Made by a program: the position numbers and the translations under genes
From: Nitratifractor sp964650685
Lineage (GTDB): Bacteria; Campylobacterota; Campylobacteria; Campylobacterales; Sulfurovaceae
Assembly: GCA_964650685.1 (NCBI GenBank)
Contig: CAZYUW010000101.1
Span: 1 to 9,942, forward strand
Direction: 5' to 3'
DNA length: 9,942 nucleotides
Part shown: piece after piece, positions 1 through 7,473 of the stretch
How positions within the stretch are numbered: position 1 is the stretch's first letter
Layout of the letters: the number at the start of each line of letters is the position of its first letter
The notes under the pieces: generated by a model
The model's database searches: none
What the model was told of the DNA's origin: nothing
Seen by the model: only the letters and a program-made list of their open reading frames with translations

Positions 1-194
1 GGAGCACTGGGAGTATCTATTTTTTTAAACAATCTTATACTCCTGTTGTAGTCCCCTTCCATGTATGCTTTCCTGGCTTTGTCGATCACCTCGAAATCCC
101 TCAGACCCGCAGTCGATTTAATGGGTACAATCATAAAAACGAACAGTGTCAACAATAATAATCTACAACAATCCTCCATAGATCTAAAACTCAT
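1..194 (-). CDS. Secreted or membrane-anchored TPR protein, BatC-like (3' end outside window)
   Basis: This is the first 64 codons of a gene that continues beyond base 1. The ATG at 194 overlaps the stop of the upstream VWA gene by 11 bases and has a good Shine-Dalgarno (AGGAGA at 199-204). An in-frame ATG at 179 is a weaker alternative start. The N-terminus looks like a signal peptide or membrane anchor: a basic residue (R11), a hydrophobic stretch at about residues 12-25, and a possible signal peptidase site after STA (27-29). Residues 38-59 (DKARKAYMEGDYNRSIRLFKKI) fit the first TPR helix pair, with the A/Y/G/Y/A-I spacing of that repeat. A TPR protein directly after two VWA genes is the position of BatC/BatE in Bat operons, where it is thought to scaffold periplasmic complexes. 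The family call is inference from one repeat plus context; the remainder of the protein cannot be seen. Confidence 0.75.
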   Translation of the reverse strand, partial: MSFRSMEDCCRLLLLTLFVFMIVPIKSTAGLRDFEVIDKARKAYMEGDYNRSIRLFKKIDTPSA

Positions 195-1164
195 TCGATC
201 TCCTTTTGGCCGGCATCGAACTGAAAGCTACGATCAGAAGTATTATTGAAACGATCAGTGGATAGTAAAAAAACTCTTTTCTGTCTTTTATTTTCAAAAC
301 ACCATGTTTATGCCTGCTGAATTTAGAGTGTATACTCTCTGACAACTTTCGCATGTCCTCATGTCCGTTCCTGGCTATCACATAATCTCCACCGCTCTCT
401 TTTGCGACCAACCCCAGCTTGTCGTTTCTTCGGGTTATGATTATCGAACCATCTCTTCTCTTCATGGCTTTTCCCCTGCGATCCAGAACAGGTGCTCCTT
501 TTTCACTCCCTACCAATACGGCATATAGAGTAATACCGCTTTTTTTGAACTCTTTTTCCAGGCGGTTTACATTCTCTTCGTCCCCTCCATCGGTAAAAAC
601 TATCAAAACTTTCGTCGGCTTATCTTTCAGCAGGTTTTCGGCCAACTCTTCGAGAGCCAAAAAATTCGTCGACTCCATATTGATGTAGTTTTCGTTTACG
701 CCATCGCTTATCTGTTTCAGTGTGGCTTTATCCGTAGTGAATGGCGCCAAAACAAAGGAGCTGTAGGCAAAAGCGCTCAGAGCGACCTCATCACCAGGCA
801 TATATTCAAAAAGCTCCGCTATCTTTTTTTTGGCGAATTCCAACCGATTCGGATAGATATCTTTTGATCTCATCGAACCGGATATATCCAGAGCCACGAC
901 AGCGGTGATTCCCTGTAGATTGACCATTTTTTCTCCATTTTCGATGACTGGTCTGGATAGTGCTGTTATCATTGAAAAGATCGCTGCGAAAAATATCATA
1001 TTTCTGACTGAGTTAGGTATAGTGTCGCTGCCGGCTCTCAATCGTTTCAGAGCTTTATCGTCAAAAACTCTGGATACACTGTCTCTGTTCGTCAAAACCA
1101 GCAGAACAAAAACAGCAAAAGGAACGATCATCACCCAGAAAAATTGTGGATATACAAAACTCAC
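184..1164 (-). CDS. BatB-like membrane protein with von Willebrand factor A domain
   Basis: This 326-residue protein has the BatA/BatB layout: two N-terminal membrane segments (about 7-25 and 56-72), a VWA domain (about 86-285) facing the periplasm, and a C-terminal membrane segment (about 299-316). The metal-ion-dependent adhesion site is intact: DISGS at 93-97 (D93, S95, S97), T166 in ESTNF, and D192 in TDGGDE. Residues 222-245 form a basic loop (APVLDRRGKAMKRRDGS region) matching the 'G-x-P-x-x-x-x-G-x-x-x-x-x-x-G' insert common in BatB proteins. The start is a GTG in a GTGA overlap with the BatA-like stop; no strong Shine-Dalgarno is visible, so translation probably depends on coupling. 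VWA domains of this class bind a protein partner through a Mg2+ site, and the neighbouring MoxR ATPase is the likely regulator (inference). The partner and the process are not evident from the sequence. Confidence 0.88.
   Translation of the reverse strand: MSFVYPQFFWVMIVPFAVFVLLVLTNRDSVSRVFDDKALKRLRAGSDTIPNSVRNMIFFAAIFSMITALSRPVIENGEKMVNLQGITAVVALDISGSMRSKDIYPNRLEFAKKKIAELFEYMPGDEVALSAFAYSSFVLAPFTTDKATLKQISDGVNENYINMESTNFLALEELAENLLKDKPTKVLIVFTDGGDEENVNRLEKEFKKSGITLYAVLVGSEKGAPVLDRRGKAMKRRDGSIIITRRNDKLGLVAKESGGDYVIARNGHEDMRKLSESIHSKFSRHKHGVLKIKDRKEFFYYPLIVSIILLIVAFSSMPAKRRSNEF
199..204 (-). promoter_or_regulatory. Ribosome binding site of the TPR gene
   Basis: AGGAGA lies four bases upstream of the ATG at 194, inside the last codons of the upstream VWA gene. 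It favours the start at 194 over the in-frame ATG at 179 and implies coupled translation. Confidence 0.6.
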
Positions 1165-2084
1165 TGCCCTAACCCCCGGGATGTTCTGATATACACGAAA
1201 AACAGTAACGACATTATCGACAAAAAGAGTGGGTATATATATAGATACTCTTTTTGAACGATATTTTTATCTTTTATCTTGCTCGTTTCAAGCCTGTCTA
1301 TTTCGTTGTATATGCTTTTAAGACCATTTATGCTGTCGGCGGCATAGAAATGGCCATGCCCAGCTTTTGCTATAGCTTTCAGGTATGGAGCGTCAAAATC
1401 TCTATAATTGCCTATACCTATTGTATACAGCTTCACATCGCTTTTGGAGATGACAGTATGTATTTCGTTGTAGCTGATTCGGCTCATATTGTCTATTCCG
1501 TCAGTTAGAAGTATCGCGATTCTCGATTTCGCGTCACTTTTATTGAGTATATTGTATGTTTGCAAAAGCGCATCGTTTATAGCTGTCCTCTTGCCGGCTA
1601 TACCGATCTCCTGCATTTGAACTATACTTTTCAGGAACTCCTTCTCGAATGTCAGAGGCGATGCTATATAAGCGACGCTGGCAAAATTTATCAATCCTAT
1701 CCTGTCGTTTTTTCGTTTTGCTATAAAATCGTTCACAACCTCCTTTACAACATCAAATTTTGTCTTGTAGGGATTTTTGGGATCGAATCCTCTTTGTCGC
1801 ATAGAATCGCTCGAATCGATTATGAGCATTATGTCTCTGCCTTTTTTCTTTATATCTTTATATTCGTTGGTAATTACGGGTGAGGCCAGAGAAATGAGCA
1901 GGGAGACGATCCCTGTCCATTTCAAAATATCCAGCAGCCTGCTTTTACGCATTCCGGAAGAGAGAAGATATGTTATGTGCGGAAAATATATCGCGTCCGC
2001 TCTTGCCTGACAATACCTGAAGCACGCGGCGAACAGCAATACCAGCAGGATCACCCATGGGTACTCGAAACTAAATCGATTCAT
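1161..2084 (-). CDS. BatA-like membrane protein with von Willebrand factor A domain
   Basis: This 307-residue protein is a paralogue of the following VWA protein and has the same layout: membrane segments at about 8-22 and 55-72, a VWA domain at about 83-265, and a C-terminal membrane segment at about 280-298. The metal site is complete but written DSSDS (D90, S92, S94), with T167 in GKRTAIND and D195 in LLTDGID. The FDAPYLKAIAKAGHGHFYAAD segment (230-250) matches the usual BatA motif in which the last strand ends with 'G-G-x-x-F/Y-x-A-x-D'. The ATG at 2084 is preceded by AGGAAA and overlaps the upstream small gene by 14 bases; its stop overlaps the next gene by 4. It probably forms a hetero-assembly with the BatB-like protein at the inner membrane. 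This is inference from paralogy and adjacency, as in Bat operons of other bacteria. Confidence 0.88.
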   Translation of the reverse strand: MNRFSFEYPWVILLVLLFAACFRYCQARADAIYFPHITYLLSSGMRKSRLLDILKWTGIVSLLISLASPVITNEYKDIKKKGRDIMLIIDSSDSMRQRGFDPKNPYKTKFDVVKEVVNDFIAKRKNDRIGLINFASVAYIASPLTFEKEFLKSIVQMQEIGIAGKRTAINDALLQTYNILNKSDAKSRIAILLTDGIDNMSRISYNEIHTVISKSDVKLYTIGIGNYRDFDAPYLKAIAKAGHGHFYAADSINGLKSIYNEIDRLETSKIKDKNIVQKEYLYIYPLFLSIMSLLFFVYIRTSRGLGQ

Positions 2085-2463
2085 CGCATATTTTCCTGAA
2101 AAGCTCGAATTGACTTTTGGTTTGTCTGTCTATAGGTTCGACATTTTTTTTGTATTTGTATTTTTCCAGCATATTTTCCAATTGACCGAACAACTCTTTT
2201 CTGCGATCATCGAGAGCGAGAAGACGACCATATCTGGTTATCTTGTAAGCCGCTTTTTTAGGATCGCCAAAATCGATATGATACAACTCGTTCAGATACT
2301 CTTTGAGTATATTTCTTTTACGCATCTTAACCAGCTTGTACACAACAAAAGCGGTTCCGACCACTATGACAACTATGCACACTATCACGATCCCCCAGTA
2401 TAGAAACAGACTTATATCCGGTATTTCGACAAGTGGTTTGATATCTCTCAGCTGCCCTTTCAT
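2071..2463 (-). CDS. Small single-pass membrane protein, DUF4381-like
   Basis: This 130-residue protein has one hydrophobic segment (about 18-43) preceded by a short, probably periplasmic N-terminus (KPLVEIPDIS) and followed by a basic stop-transfer stretch (KLVKMRKR) and a helical cytoplasmic tail. The tail (about 50-130) is charged, with a KKAAYKITRYGRLL segment like the helical part of DUF4381 proteins. Those proteins sit between the DUF58 and VWA genes in many MoxR operons; this one occupies the same slot. The ATG overlaps the DUF58 stop by 4 bases (ATGA) and the 3' end overlaps the BatA-like gene by 14 bases. The family name rests mainly on position and topology, since sequence conservation in this family is low. 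Its job is unknown; a link between MoxR/DUF58 in the cytoplasm and the VWA proteins is a reasonable guess. Confidence 0.8.
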   Translation of the reverse strand: MKGQLRDIKPLVEIPDISLFLYWGIVIVCIVVIVVGTAFVVYKLVKMRKRNILKEYLNELYHIDFGDPKKAAYKITRYGRLLALDDRRKELFGQLENMLEKYKYKKNVEPIDRQTKSQFELFRKICDESI

Positions 2464-3287
2464 AGCATTCCCTTGTAGAGCTTCACGAAAGGCTCCTCGT
2501 CTGTATAGAGCTTAATATATCTAATACCGTTTTTTCGGAGATGCTTGTATAGTTTGTTGTCGTTCTTTTTCAAAGCCTTGCGGTACTCCATAAAAACACT
2601 GCTGTTCATGTCTCCCTCGAAACCTCTGCCTGTTTCCGGATCTATCAACCTAAGATACCCGAGAGATTTCGGCTTATCCTCAAATCTGTCCCTGACTATT
2701 ATCACAAACACATCATGCTTCCTGGAAAGCAGTCTCAAATCGATATCTCCCACAAAATCCGATATCAAAAACATGAGGGATTTTTTCTTGACTCTTTTAA
2801 ACAGTGTATCGACCCATCCTTTGAAATCCGCCTTTTTTCCCATAGGATCGAACGAAACAGACTCTTCCAGTTCCTTGTGTATCGCATACATTTTTTTGCT
2901 TGGTTTGCTGTATCTGTATAATCTATCCGCGTATATCATATTCGAAAAAAGATCGCTGTTTTTTACCGCGGAAAATCCCAAAACCGCGACCAGTTCCGAC
3001 ATGAATTCACTCTTTGGACGCACAGTGCCAAAATAGGTGGATCCATTCATCATCGTGGATACGACCACATTCAACTCTCTCTCTTCGTGATACACTTTGA
3101 CATAGGGGCGTCTGAGTTTGGCGGTAGTTTTCCAGTCTATCTTTCTGACATCGTCTCCATATATATACTCCCGCAATTCGGCAAACTCGAAACCCTCTCC
3201 CTGAAAAAGAGACGAGTTGTTACCGATCATCTCTCCAAAAACCTGTTTTCTGGTCTTGAGTATGATCTTTTTGGTGATCTTGTTCAC
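2460..3287 (-). CDS. DUF58 domain protein of the MoxR operon
   Basis: This 275-residue soluble protein carries the DUF58 signature: GEGFEFAELREYIYGDD (30-46), RKIDWKTTAKLRRPYVKVY (48-66), and a later LISDF at 174-178. DUF58 proteins have a VWA-like fold and usually accompany MoxR ATPases. In this copy the expected D-x-S-x-S metal motif near the end of the conserved block is M79-M-N-G-S83, so the acidic ligand is missing and Mg2+ binding is doubtful. There is no membrane segment, whereas many DUF58 proteins have two N-terminal helices; this is the short cytosolic form. The start is GTG at 3287; an in-frame TAG lies three codons upstream, so a longer protein is excluded, and the Shine-Dalgarno is weak (AAGGGA about 10 bases away). 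The gene follows moxR after 70 bases, the largest gap inside the operon. That gap contains TAAAAT (3330-3335), a weak candidate -10 for internal transcription. Confidence 0.9.
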   Translation of the reverse strand: MNKITKKIILKTRKQVFGEMIGNNSSLFQGEGFEFAELREYIYGDDVRKIDWKTTAKLRRPYVKVYHEERELNVVVSTMMNGSTYFGTVRPKSEFMSELVAVLGFSAVKNSDLFSNMIYADRLYRYSKPSKKMYAIHKELEESVSFDPMGKKADFKGWVDTLFKRVKKKSLMFLISDFVGDIDLRLLSRKHDVFVIIVRDRFEDKPKSLGYLRLIDPETGRGFEGDMNSSVFMEYRKALKKNDNKLYKHLRKNGIRYIKLYTDEEPFVKLYKGML

Positions 3288-3357
3288 TCTCTTCTATCCC
3301 TTCCAAAATCCATTCTTGTCAAATCGCAAATTTTACAATGCCCCAAATACAGAAAAA

Positions 3358-4302
3358 TCAAGGTATCGGAACAGCGGTCAATACCTGCTCTATGATATCG
3401 TCCTGAACAACCTCTTCGGCCTGCGCCTCATAGCTGAGTATTATCCTGTGGCGCAAAACTTCTCTCGCAATATAGGCTATCTCTATAGGGGAAACGAAAT
3501 CCTGGCCCTTTAGATAAGCTATCGCTTTGCTGGCCTTGTACATGTCTATACTGGCCCTGGGGCTGGCTCCAAACTCTATATAGTCTTTCAAGTTTTCGAG
3601 GCCATATCTCTCCGGCTCTCTCGTGGCAAACACAAGCTCTATGATATAGTTTTCGATTTCACGATCCATATGGACCCTCATGGCTTCATCTCTTAGGCGA
3701 TCCAGATCTCTTATGCTCGCCACCTGTTCGATCTCACCGAAACTGTCGTTCGCGACCCGACGAGCTATCTCCAGCTCCTCTTCTCTCGTGTTGTATCCGA
3801 CCACGACCTTCATCATGAATCGATCCAGTTGCGCTTCCGGAAGTTCATATGCCCCCTCCTGTTCCACAGGGTTCTGGGTAGCCATTACAAGAAACGGGGG
3901 AGATATTTTGAAAGTATCGTCTCCTATGGTCACCTGTCGCTCCTGCATCACTTCCAGCAGCGCCGACTGTACTTTCGCCGGAGCTCTGTTGATCTCGTCG
4001 GCAAGAAGCAGGTTGGTAAAAACAGGACCTTTTTTTATTTTGAATGTATTGTTCGTAGGATCGTATATCTCCGTTCCGATAATATCGCTTGGCAATAGAT
4101 CCGGAGTGAACTGAACCCTCTTGAAATTCAATCCCAATGTTTTGGACAATGCGTTGATTGTCGTAGTTTTCGCCAATCCCGGAACACCTTCAAGCAATAT
4201 ATGCCCTCTTGTAAGCAGTCCGGTCAACAGGGCTTCGATCATTTTCTCCTGCCCTACCACCACTTTTCTTATCTCGTTTTTTATATGCTTTATGGTCTGC
4301 AC
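3358..4302 (-). CDS. moxR: MoxR-family AAA+ ATPase
   Basis: This cytosolic AAA+ ATPase of the MoxR family has 314 residues from the preferred start. Visible motifs (numbered from GTG at 4302) are: VVGQEKMIEALL (about 15-26), Walker A GVPGLAKT (39-46), Walker B LLLADEINRA (98-107, with D102 and E103), sensor 1 ATQNP (141-145), the arginine-finger region LPEAQLDRF (154-162), and sensor 2 GASPRA (245-250). The C-terminus ends with the family's LRHRIILSYEAQAEE block and a VPIP tail. MoxR ATPases act as chaperone-like remodellers of VWA partners; two VWA proteins and a DUF58 protein follow in the same operon. The open frame extends five codons upstream to a TTG at 4317, but that TTG has no ribosome binding site, whereas the GTG at 4302 has AGGAGA five bases upstream. 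The start is therefore set at 4302. It is probably the first gene of its operon, separated from mfd by 123 bases. Confidence 0.93.
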   Translation of the reverse strand: MQTIKHIKNEIRKVVVGQEKMIEALLTGLLTRGHILLEGVPGLAKTTTINALSKTLGLNFKRVQFTPDLLPSDIIGTEIYDPTNNTFKIKKGPVFTNLLLADEINRAPAKVQSALLEVMQERQVTIGDDTFKISPPFLVMATQNPVEQEGAYELPEAQLDRFMMKVVVGYNTREEELEIARRVANDSFGEIEQVASIRDLDRLRDEAMRVHMDREIENYIIELVFATREPERYGLENLKDYIEFGASPRASIDMYKASKAIAYLKGQDFVSPIEIAYIAREVLRHRIILSYEAQAEEVVQDDIIEQVLTAVPIP

Positions 4303-4307
4303 AAAAC

Positions 4308-4313
4308 TCTCCT
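4308..4313 (-). promoter_or_regulatory. Ribosome binding site deciding the moxR start
   Basis: AGGAGA lies five bases before the GTG at 4302. It overlaps codons that would belong to the longer reading from TTG at 4317, and that TTG has no such site, so the shorter protein is favoured. Confidence 0.6.
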
Positions 4314-4379
4314 GCAACTTTATTGGTGGAGTTTACTTGAGAGAGTTTAACTAAGTATTAATATTTACGATAGTGGCAA

Positions 4380-4390
4380 GTTATAAATCA
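4380..4390 (-). promoter_or_regulatory. Candidate promoter (-10) of the moxR-bat operon
   Basis: Read on the minus strand, the AT-rich gap after mfd holds TGATTTATAAC; TATAAC at 4380-4385 matches the -10 consensus at five of six bases, and T-rich sequence precedes it. No good -35 lies at the proper distance, which is common for Campylobacterota sigma-70 promoters. Transcription would begin near 4373 and give a leader of about 70 bases before the GTG. No clear operator or riboswitch-like fold is visible in that leader. A TTGCCA further downstream (4374-4379) lacks a matching -10. Confidence 0.35.
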
Positions 4391-4425
4391 AAGTCTCGAA
4401 TCGGATATCAGCAACTTCGGTGCAA

Positions 4426-7400
4426 TTAATTTTTGGAATTTTTGATCGGAAGCTCCTTGATGAGTCTCATCGTCGCCATCATGACATCATCGTCGTCTCT
4501 GCTCGAAGCACTGACTGTTTTTCTGTCACGGCCGTCTGTAAATTCCACAAAGACCTTCTCTTGATAGCTTGATATTTTGCAGACGCATCTCTCTCTGGCC
4601 ATCACTTTGAGTGCCATTATGCGAATAAATTGGGATGTCATTTCATCCGGTTTCCCAAAACGATCGGCTATCTCCTCTTCGATCTCGTAAACCTCTTCTA
4701 CGCTCTCTGCGTGAGCCAAACGACGATACAGCTCCAGACGCAACCTGTCTTCGTTTATCAGTTCATCGCTGAGATATGCGTTTACCTGCAACTTGATCTC
4801 TACATCCGGATTCTCCTTCAGATCATCTCCGCTCAACTGCCTGATGGCCTCTTCAAGCATTTTCAGATAGAGAGAGTAGCCTATCTGTTTGATATGGCCA
4901 CTTTGAGCTTCACCGATGAGGTTGCCCCCGCCTCTGATCTCCAGGTCGTGAAAGGCCAAAACAGTCCCGCTGCCCAATTCACTGTGTGTCTCCAGTGCCA
5001 GAAGTCTTCGCCTCGCGTTCTCCTGAAGATTTTCTTTGTCTTCTACCAAAAAATAGCAATACCCCTCTTTACTGGATCTGCCTACCCTACCCCGAAGCTG
5101 ATGGAGGTCGGCTATGCCGAATCTTTCAGCCCCATCGACAATTATCGTATTGGCATTTGGAAGGTGAATTCCGGACTCTACGATAGTCGTACTCAAAAGC
5201 AGATCATACTCACCCGCCTCGAACCTCATCATCTCATCTTCGATTTTGGTGGCGCTGATTTTGGAATGCAGTACCGCCAAGCGCAGATCGGGGAGAATTT
5301 CCCTCAATCTCAAAGCCTTCTCCTCGATATCGGCAATGGAGTTGTGCACATAAAACACCTGACCGCCTCTTCGCCTCTCTCTCTGTATAGCCTCCTTGAC
5401 AACCTTGGGGTCGTAGCTTTTTACGAAAGTTCTTACACCGGTTCTCTCCAGAGGCGCGGTGAGGATTTCAGAAAAAGTTTTTATTTTGGAGAGCGCCATA
5501 TTGAGTGATCTGGGTATCGGAGTCGCCGACATAGACAACATATGCACATTCAGGGATCTTTGCTTGAGAGACTCTTTCTGTTTGACACCAAATTTATGCT
5601 CTTCATCGACAACTATCAGCCCCAAATCCCTGAACTGCACTTTCAATAGAGCATGTGTCCCTACAACCACATCGATACTGCCATCACTCAACCCCGACAA
5701 GACAGCGCGTCTATCTCTGGTGGATGTGTATCTGTCCAGCCTGGCGATTCCGATCTCCCATTTTTCGAAACGCTCCTTCAGGCTGTTGTAATGCTGGGCG
5801 CTCAACAGTGTGGTGGGAACGACAATCATAGCCTGATAGCCTGAGCGCACGGTAGCGAATATAGCGTTCATGGCCACCTCTGTCTTACCGAAACCGACAT
5901 CCGCACTCAACAATCTGTCCATTATCAATCCACTTTTGAGCTCCTCGAAAATCTCTCTGATCGACCTCATTTGATCTTCAGTATGTTCGAAACCCGCCTG
6001 TGACAGAAAAACCGCATGTTCAGCAAAATCGACCTTGATCACCTTTCCCTTGTTGAGCATTCTTTTGGCGGACAAGGATATGATATGAGACGCGATTTCG
6101 AAAAGTTTCTTTTTCGTTTTCTCTTTAAGTTTCCTGAAACTGGATTTTCCCAGACGATCTATAGAGGGAAGAGTGCCGCCTTCCGCAATATATCTGTCTA
6201 TAAGATTCAAACTCTCGACAGGTACGAGCAGGGTGTCGTCATTGAGATACTTTATGACAATAAACTCTTTCTCGGCTCCCAGCACATCTCTTTTTTCTAT
6301 CCCCTTGAAGATGCCGACACCATGATTTTCATGCACTACATAATCACCGCTTTTGAGTTCGTCCAAAACGATTTTCGGTCTTTTTGCTCTTCTTCTCGTA
6401 CTTGGTATATTTTTGTTGAGCGAGAGTATGAATCTCTCTTTGCTTCTGAGGTTCAATACTCCTCTTTTATATACGAATCGCAAATTTGAACCCAAATCGA
6501 TCCCGCTGCCTCGCACCAGAGATTCACTTCTGGCAACAATTGTTATATCCTTGTCTTTATGGGTCTGTATAATACTGTTTACATTTGCAACCTCCAATTC
6601 GCTCCAGATTTTTGCTCTGGGTATCACGAGATCTGGAAACGAGCTTCTGTCTATCAATGGATTGGAAAGCGCGTAGAATTCATCTATTTCTCTGTTAAAA
6701 TCATAAGCCATGATGGCTTTGCGACCTGCGAGCAGATTTTCCGACAAAGGGCCCAAAAGCCACAATCCAAGCGAATCTATATCTTTGACGAAACTCTCAT
6801 AGCTGCTCATCTCTATACGATATCGCAACTTCTCATACTCATCACTCGAAAGAGCCAGAAACGCTGGGTATATAGTGATTTTTTCCAGTTCGTCCCCCAT
6901 CTTTTTCTGTGTTGATGGATCAAACTCGTAAATACTCTCTATCTCCTCGTCAAAAAGATTGATTCTCCATGGAAGATCAGCCGAAGGTGAATATATATCG
7001 ATAATATCTCCCCTGATCGATACCTCCGATGGAGCGGTTACTATATCGACAAAATGATATCCCCAGCGATGCAGCAACCCGGACACTTTTTTTCTATCTA
7101 CAGTCTGGGCAAACTCCAACGACAAGGTGGAGAAACACTCTTTTTTTGGCAAAGGGATACTCAATGTCGCGAAAGGAGCAATAAGAAGCCTTTCGATGCT
7201 GTCACACTCATAATATCTACCCAATGCGAAAAAAAGCTGTCTGATCTCGTCACAGTAACTTCTCAGATCCTCTCCGGGATTGACTCTGATTTGAGGCAGC
7301 ACAAAAAAAGGAATATCCAGGAAATCGGCGATACCAGCCGCAACTTCGGCATCTTTGTCGCTGTTTACAAGCAGAATATCCGCTCTTTCCGATAAGCCTG

Positions 7401-7437
7401 TCTTTTCCAGATATTCATATACTTCAGCCTGATTCAT
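4426..7437 (-). CDS. mfd: Transcription-repair coupling factor Mfd
   Basis: Mfd is a DNA translocase that removes RNA polymerase stalled at DNA lesions and recruits UvrA for nucleotide excision repair. At 1003 residues it is shorter than the E. coli protein (about 1150), which fits the compact form of Campylobacterota. Residues 1-350 form the degenerate UvrB-like N-terminal module (RWGYHFVDIVTAPSEVSIRGDIIDIYSP at 124-151 is its conserved core). A CarD-like RNA polymerase interaction domain follows at about 355-455 (GDYVVHENHGVGIFKGIE). The RecG-like helicase has Walker A DVGFGKTE (513-520), DEEH (611-614), SATPIPR (637-643), STTIVESGIHLPNANT (749-764) and QLRGRVGR (780-787). The C-terminal regulatory domain runs from about 880 to 985. 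The ATG at 7437 has GGAG eight bases upstream. It lies 36 bases behind folC, so co-transcription is likely. All motifs seem intact. Confidence 0.97.
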   Translation of the reverse strand: MNQAEVYEYLEKTGLSERADILLVNSDKDAEVAAGIADFLDIPFFVLPQIRVNPGEDLRSYCDEIRQLFFALGRYYECDSIERLLIAPFATLSIPLPKKECFSTLSLEFAQTVDRKKVSGLLHRWGYHFVDIVTAPSEVSIRGDIIDIYSPSADLPWRINLFDEEIESIYEFDPSTQKKMGDELEKITIYPAFLALSSDEYEKLRYRIEMSSYESFVKDIDSLGLWLLGPLSENLLAGRKAIMAYDFNREIDEFYALSNPLIDRSSFPDLVIPRAKIWSELEVANVNSIIQTHKDKDITIVARSESLVRGSGIDLGSNLRFVYKRGVLNLRSKERFILSLNKNIPSTRRRAKRPKIVLDELKSGDYVVHENHGVGIFKGIEKRDVLGAEKEFIVIKYLNDDTLLVPVESLNLIDRYIAEGGTLPSIDRLGKSSFRKLKEKTKKKLFEIASHIISLSAKRMLNKGKVIKVDFAEHAVFLSQAGFEHTEDQMRSIREIFEELKSGLIMDRLLSADVGFGKTEVAMNAIFATVRSGYQAMIVVPTTLLSAQHYNSLKERFEKWEIGIARLDRYTSTRDRRAVLSGLSDGSIDVVVGTHALLKVQFRDLGLIVVDEEHKFGVKQKESLKQRSLNVHMLSMSATPIPRSLNMALSKIKTFSEILTAPLERTGVRTFVKSYDPKVVKEAIQRERRRGGQVFYVHNSIADIEEKALRLREILPDLRLAVLHSKISATKIEDEMMRFEAGEYDLLLSTTIVESGIHLPNANTIIVDGAERFGIADLHQLRGRVGRSSKEGYCYFLVEDKENLQENARRRLLALETHSELGSGTVLAFHDLEIRGGGNLIGEAQSGHIKQIGYSLYLKMLEEAIRQLSGDDLKENPDVEIKLQVNAYLSDELINEDRLRLELYRRLAHAESVEEVYEIEEEIADRFGKPDEMTSQFIRIMALKVMARERCVCKISSYQEKVFVEFTDGRDRKTVSASSRDDDDVMMATMRLIKELPIKNSKN

Positions 7438-7473
7438 AGTTGCGCTCCGATATTTCTTTTGCTCCGTTTTGCT

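Noticed and set aside
1227..1247. Alternating TA run (tatatatata) as a repeat or regulatory element
   Set aside because: It encodes Tyr/Ile/Leu residues of the C-terminal membrane segment region of the BatA-like protein and is explained by coding.
2545..3036. Open frame of 163 codons on the plus strand
   Set aside because: It is antisense to the conserved DUF58 gene and has no family motif; it is a shadow frame.
3317..3322. Perfect TTGACA box upstream of the DUF58 gene (minus strand)
   Set aside because: At normal spacing the -10 would be GGATAG, overlapping the leader just before the GTG, so transcription would start at about the start codon. A chance match is more likely.
4303..4317. Five-codon N-terminal extension of MoxR from a TTG start
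   Set aside because: No ribosome binding site precedes the TTG, while the downstream GTG has a good one lying within this stretch.
4403..4430. Hairpin with a TTCG loop followed by T-rich bases, read on the plus strand (possible terminator)
   Set aside because: The stem is only four pairs with a bulge, and no plus-strand gene exists to be terminated. On the minus strand, after mfd, the hairpin lacks a U-run, so it is not a convincing mfd terminator.
4630..5508. Open frame of 292 codons on the plus strand
   Set aside because: It lies wholly antisense to the conserved helicase part of mfd, shows no recognisable domain, and has the composition expected of a mirror frame.
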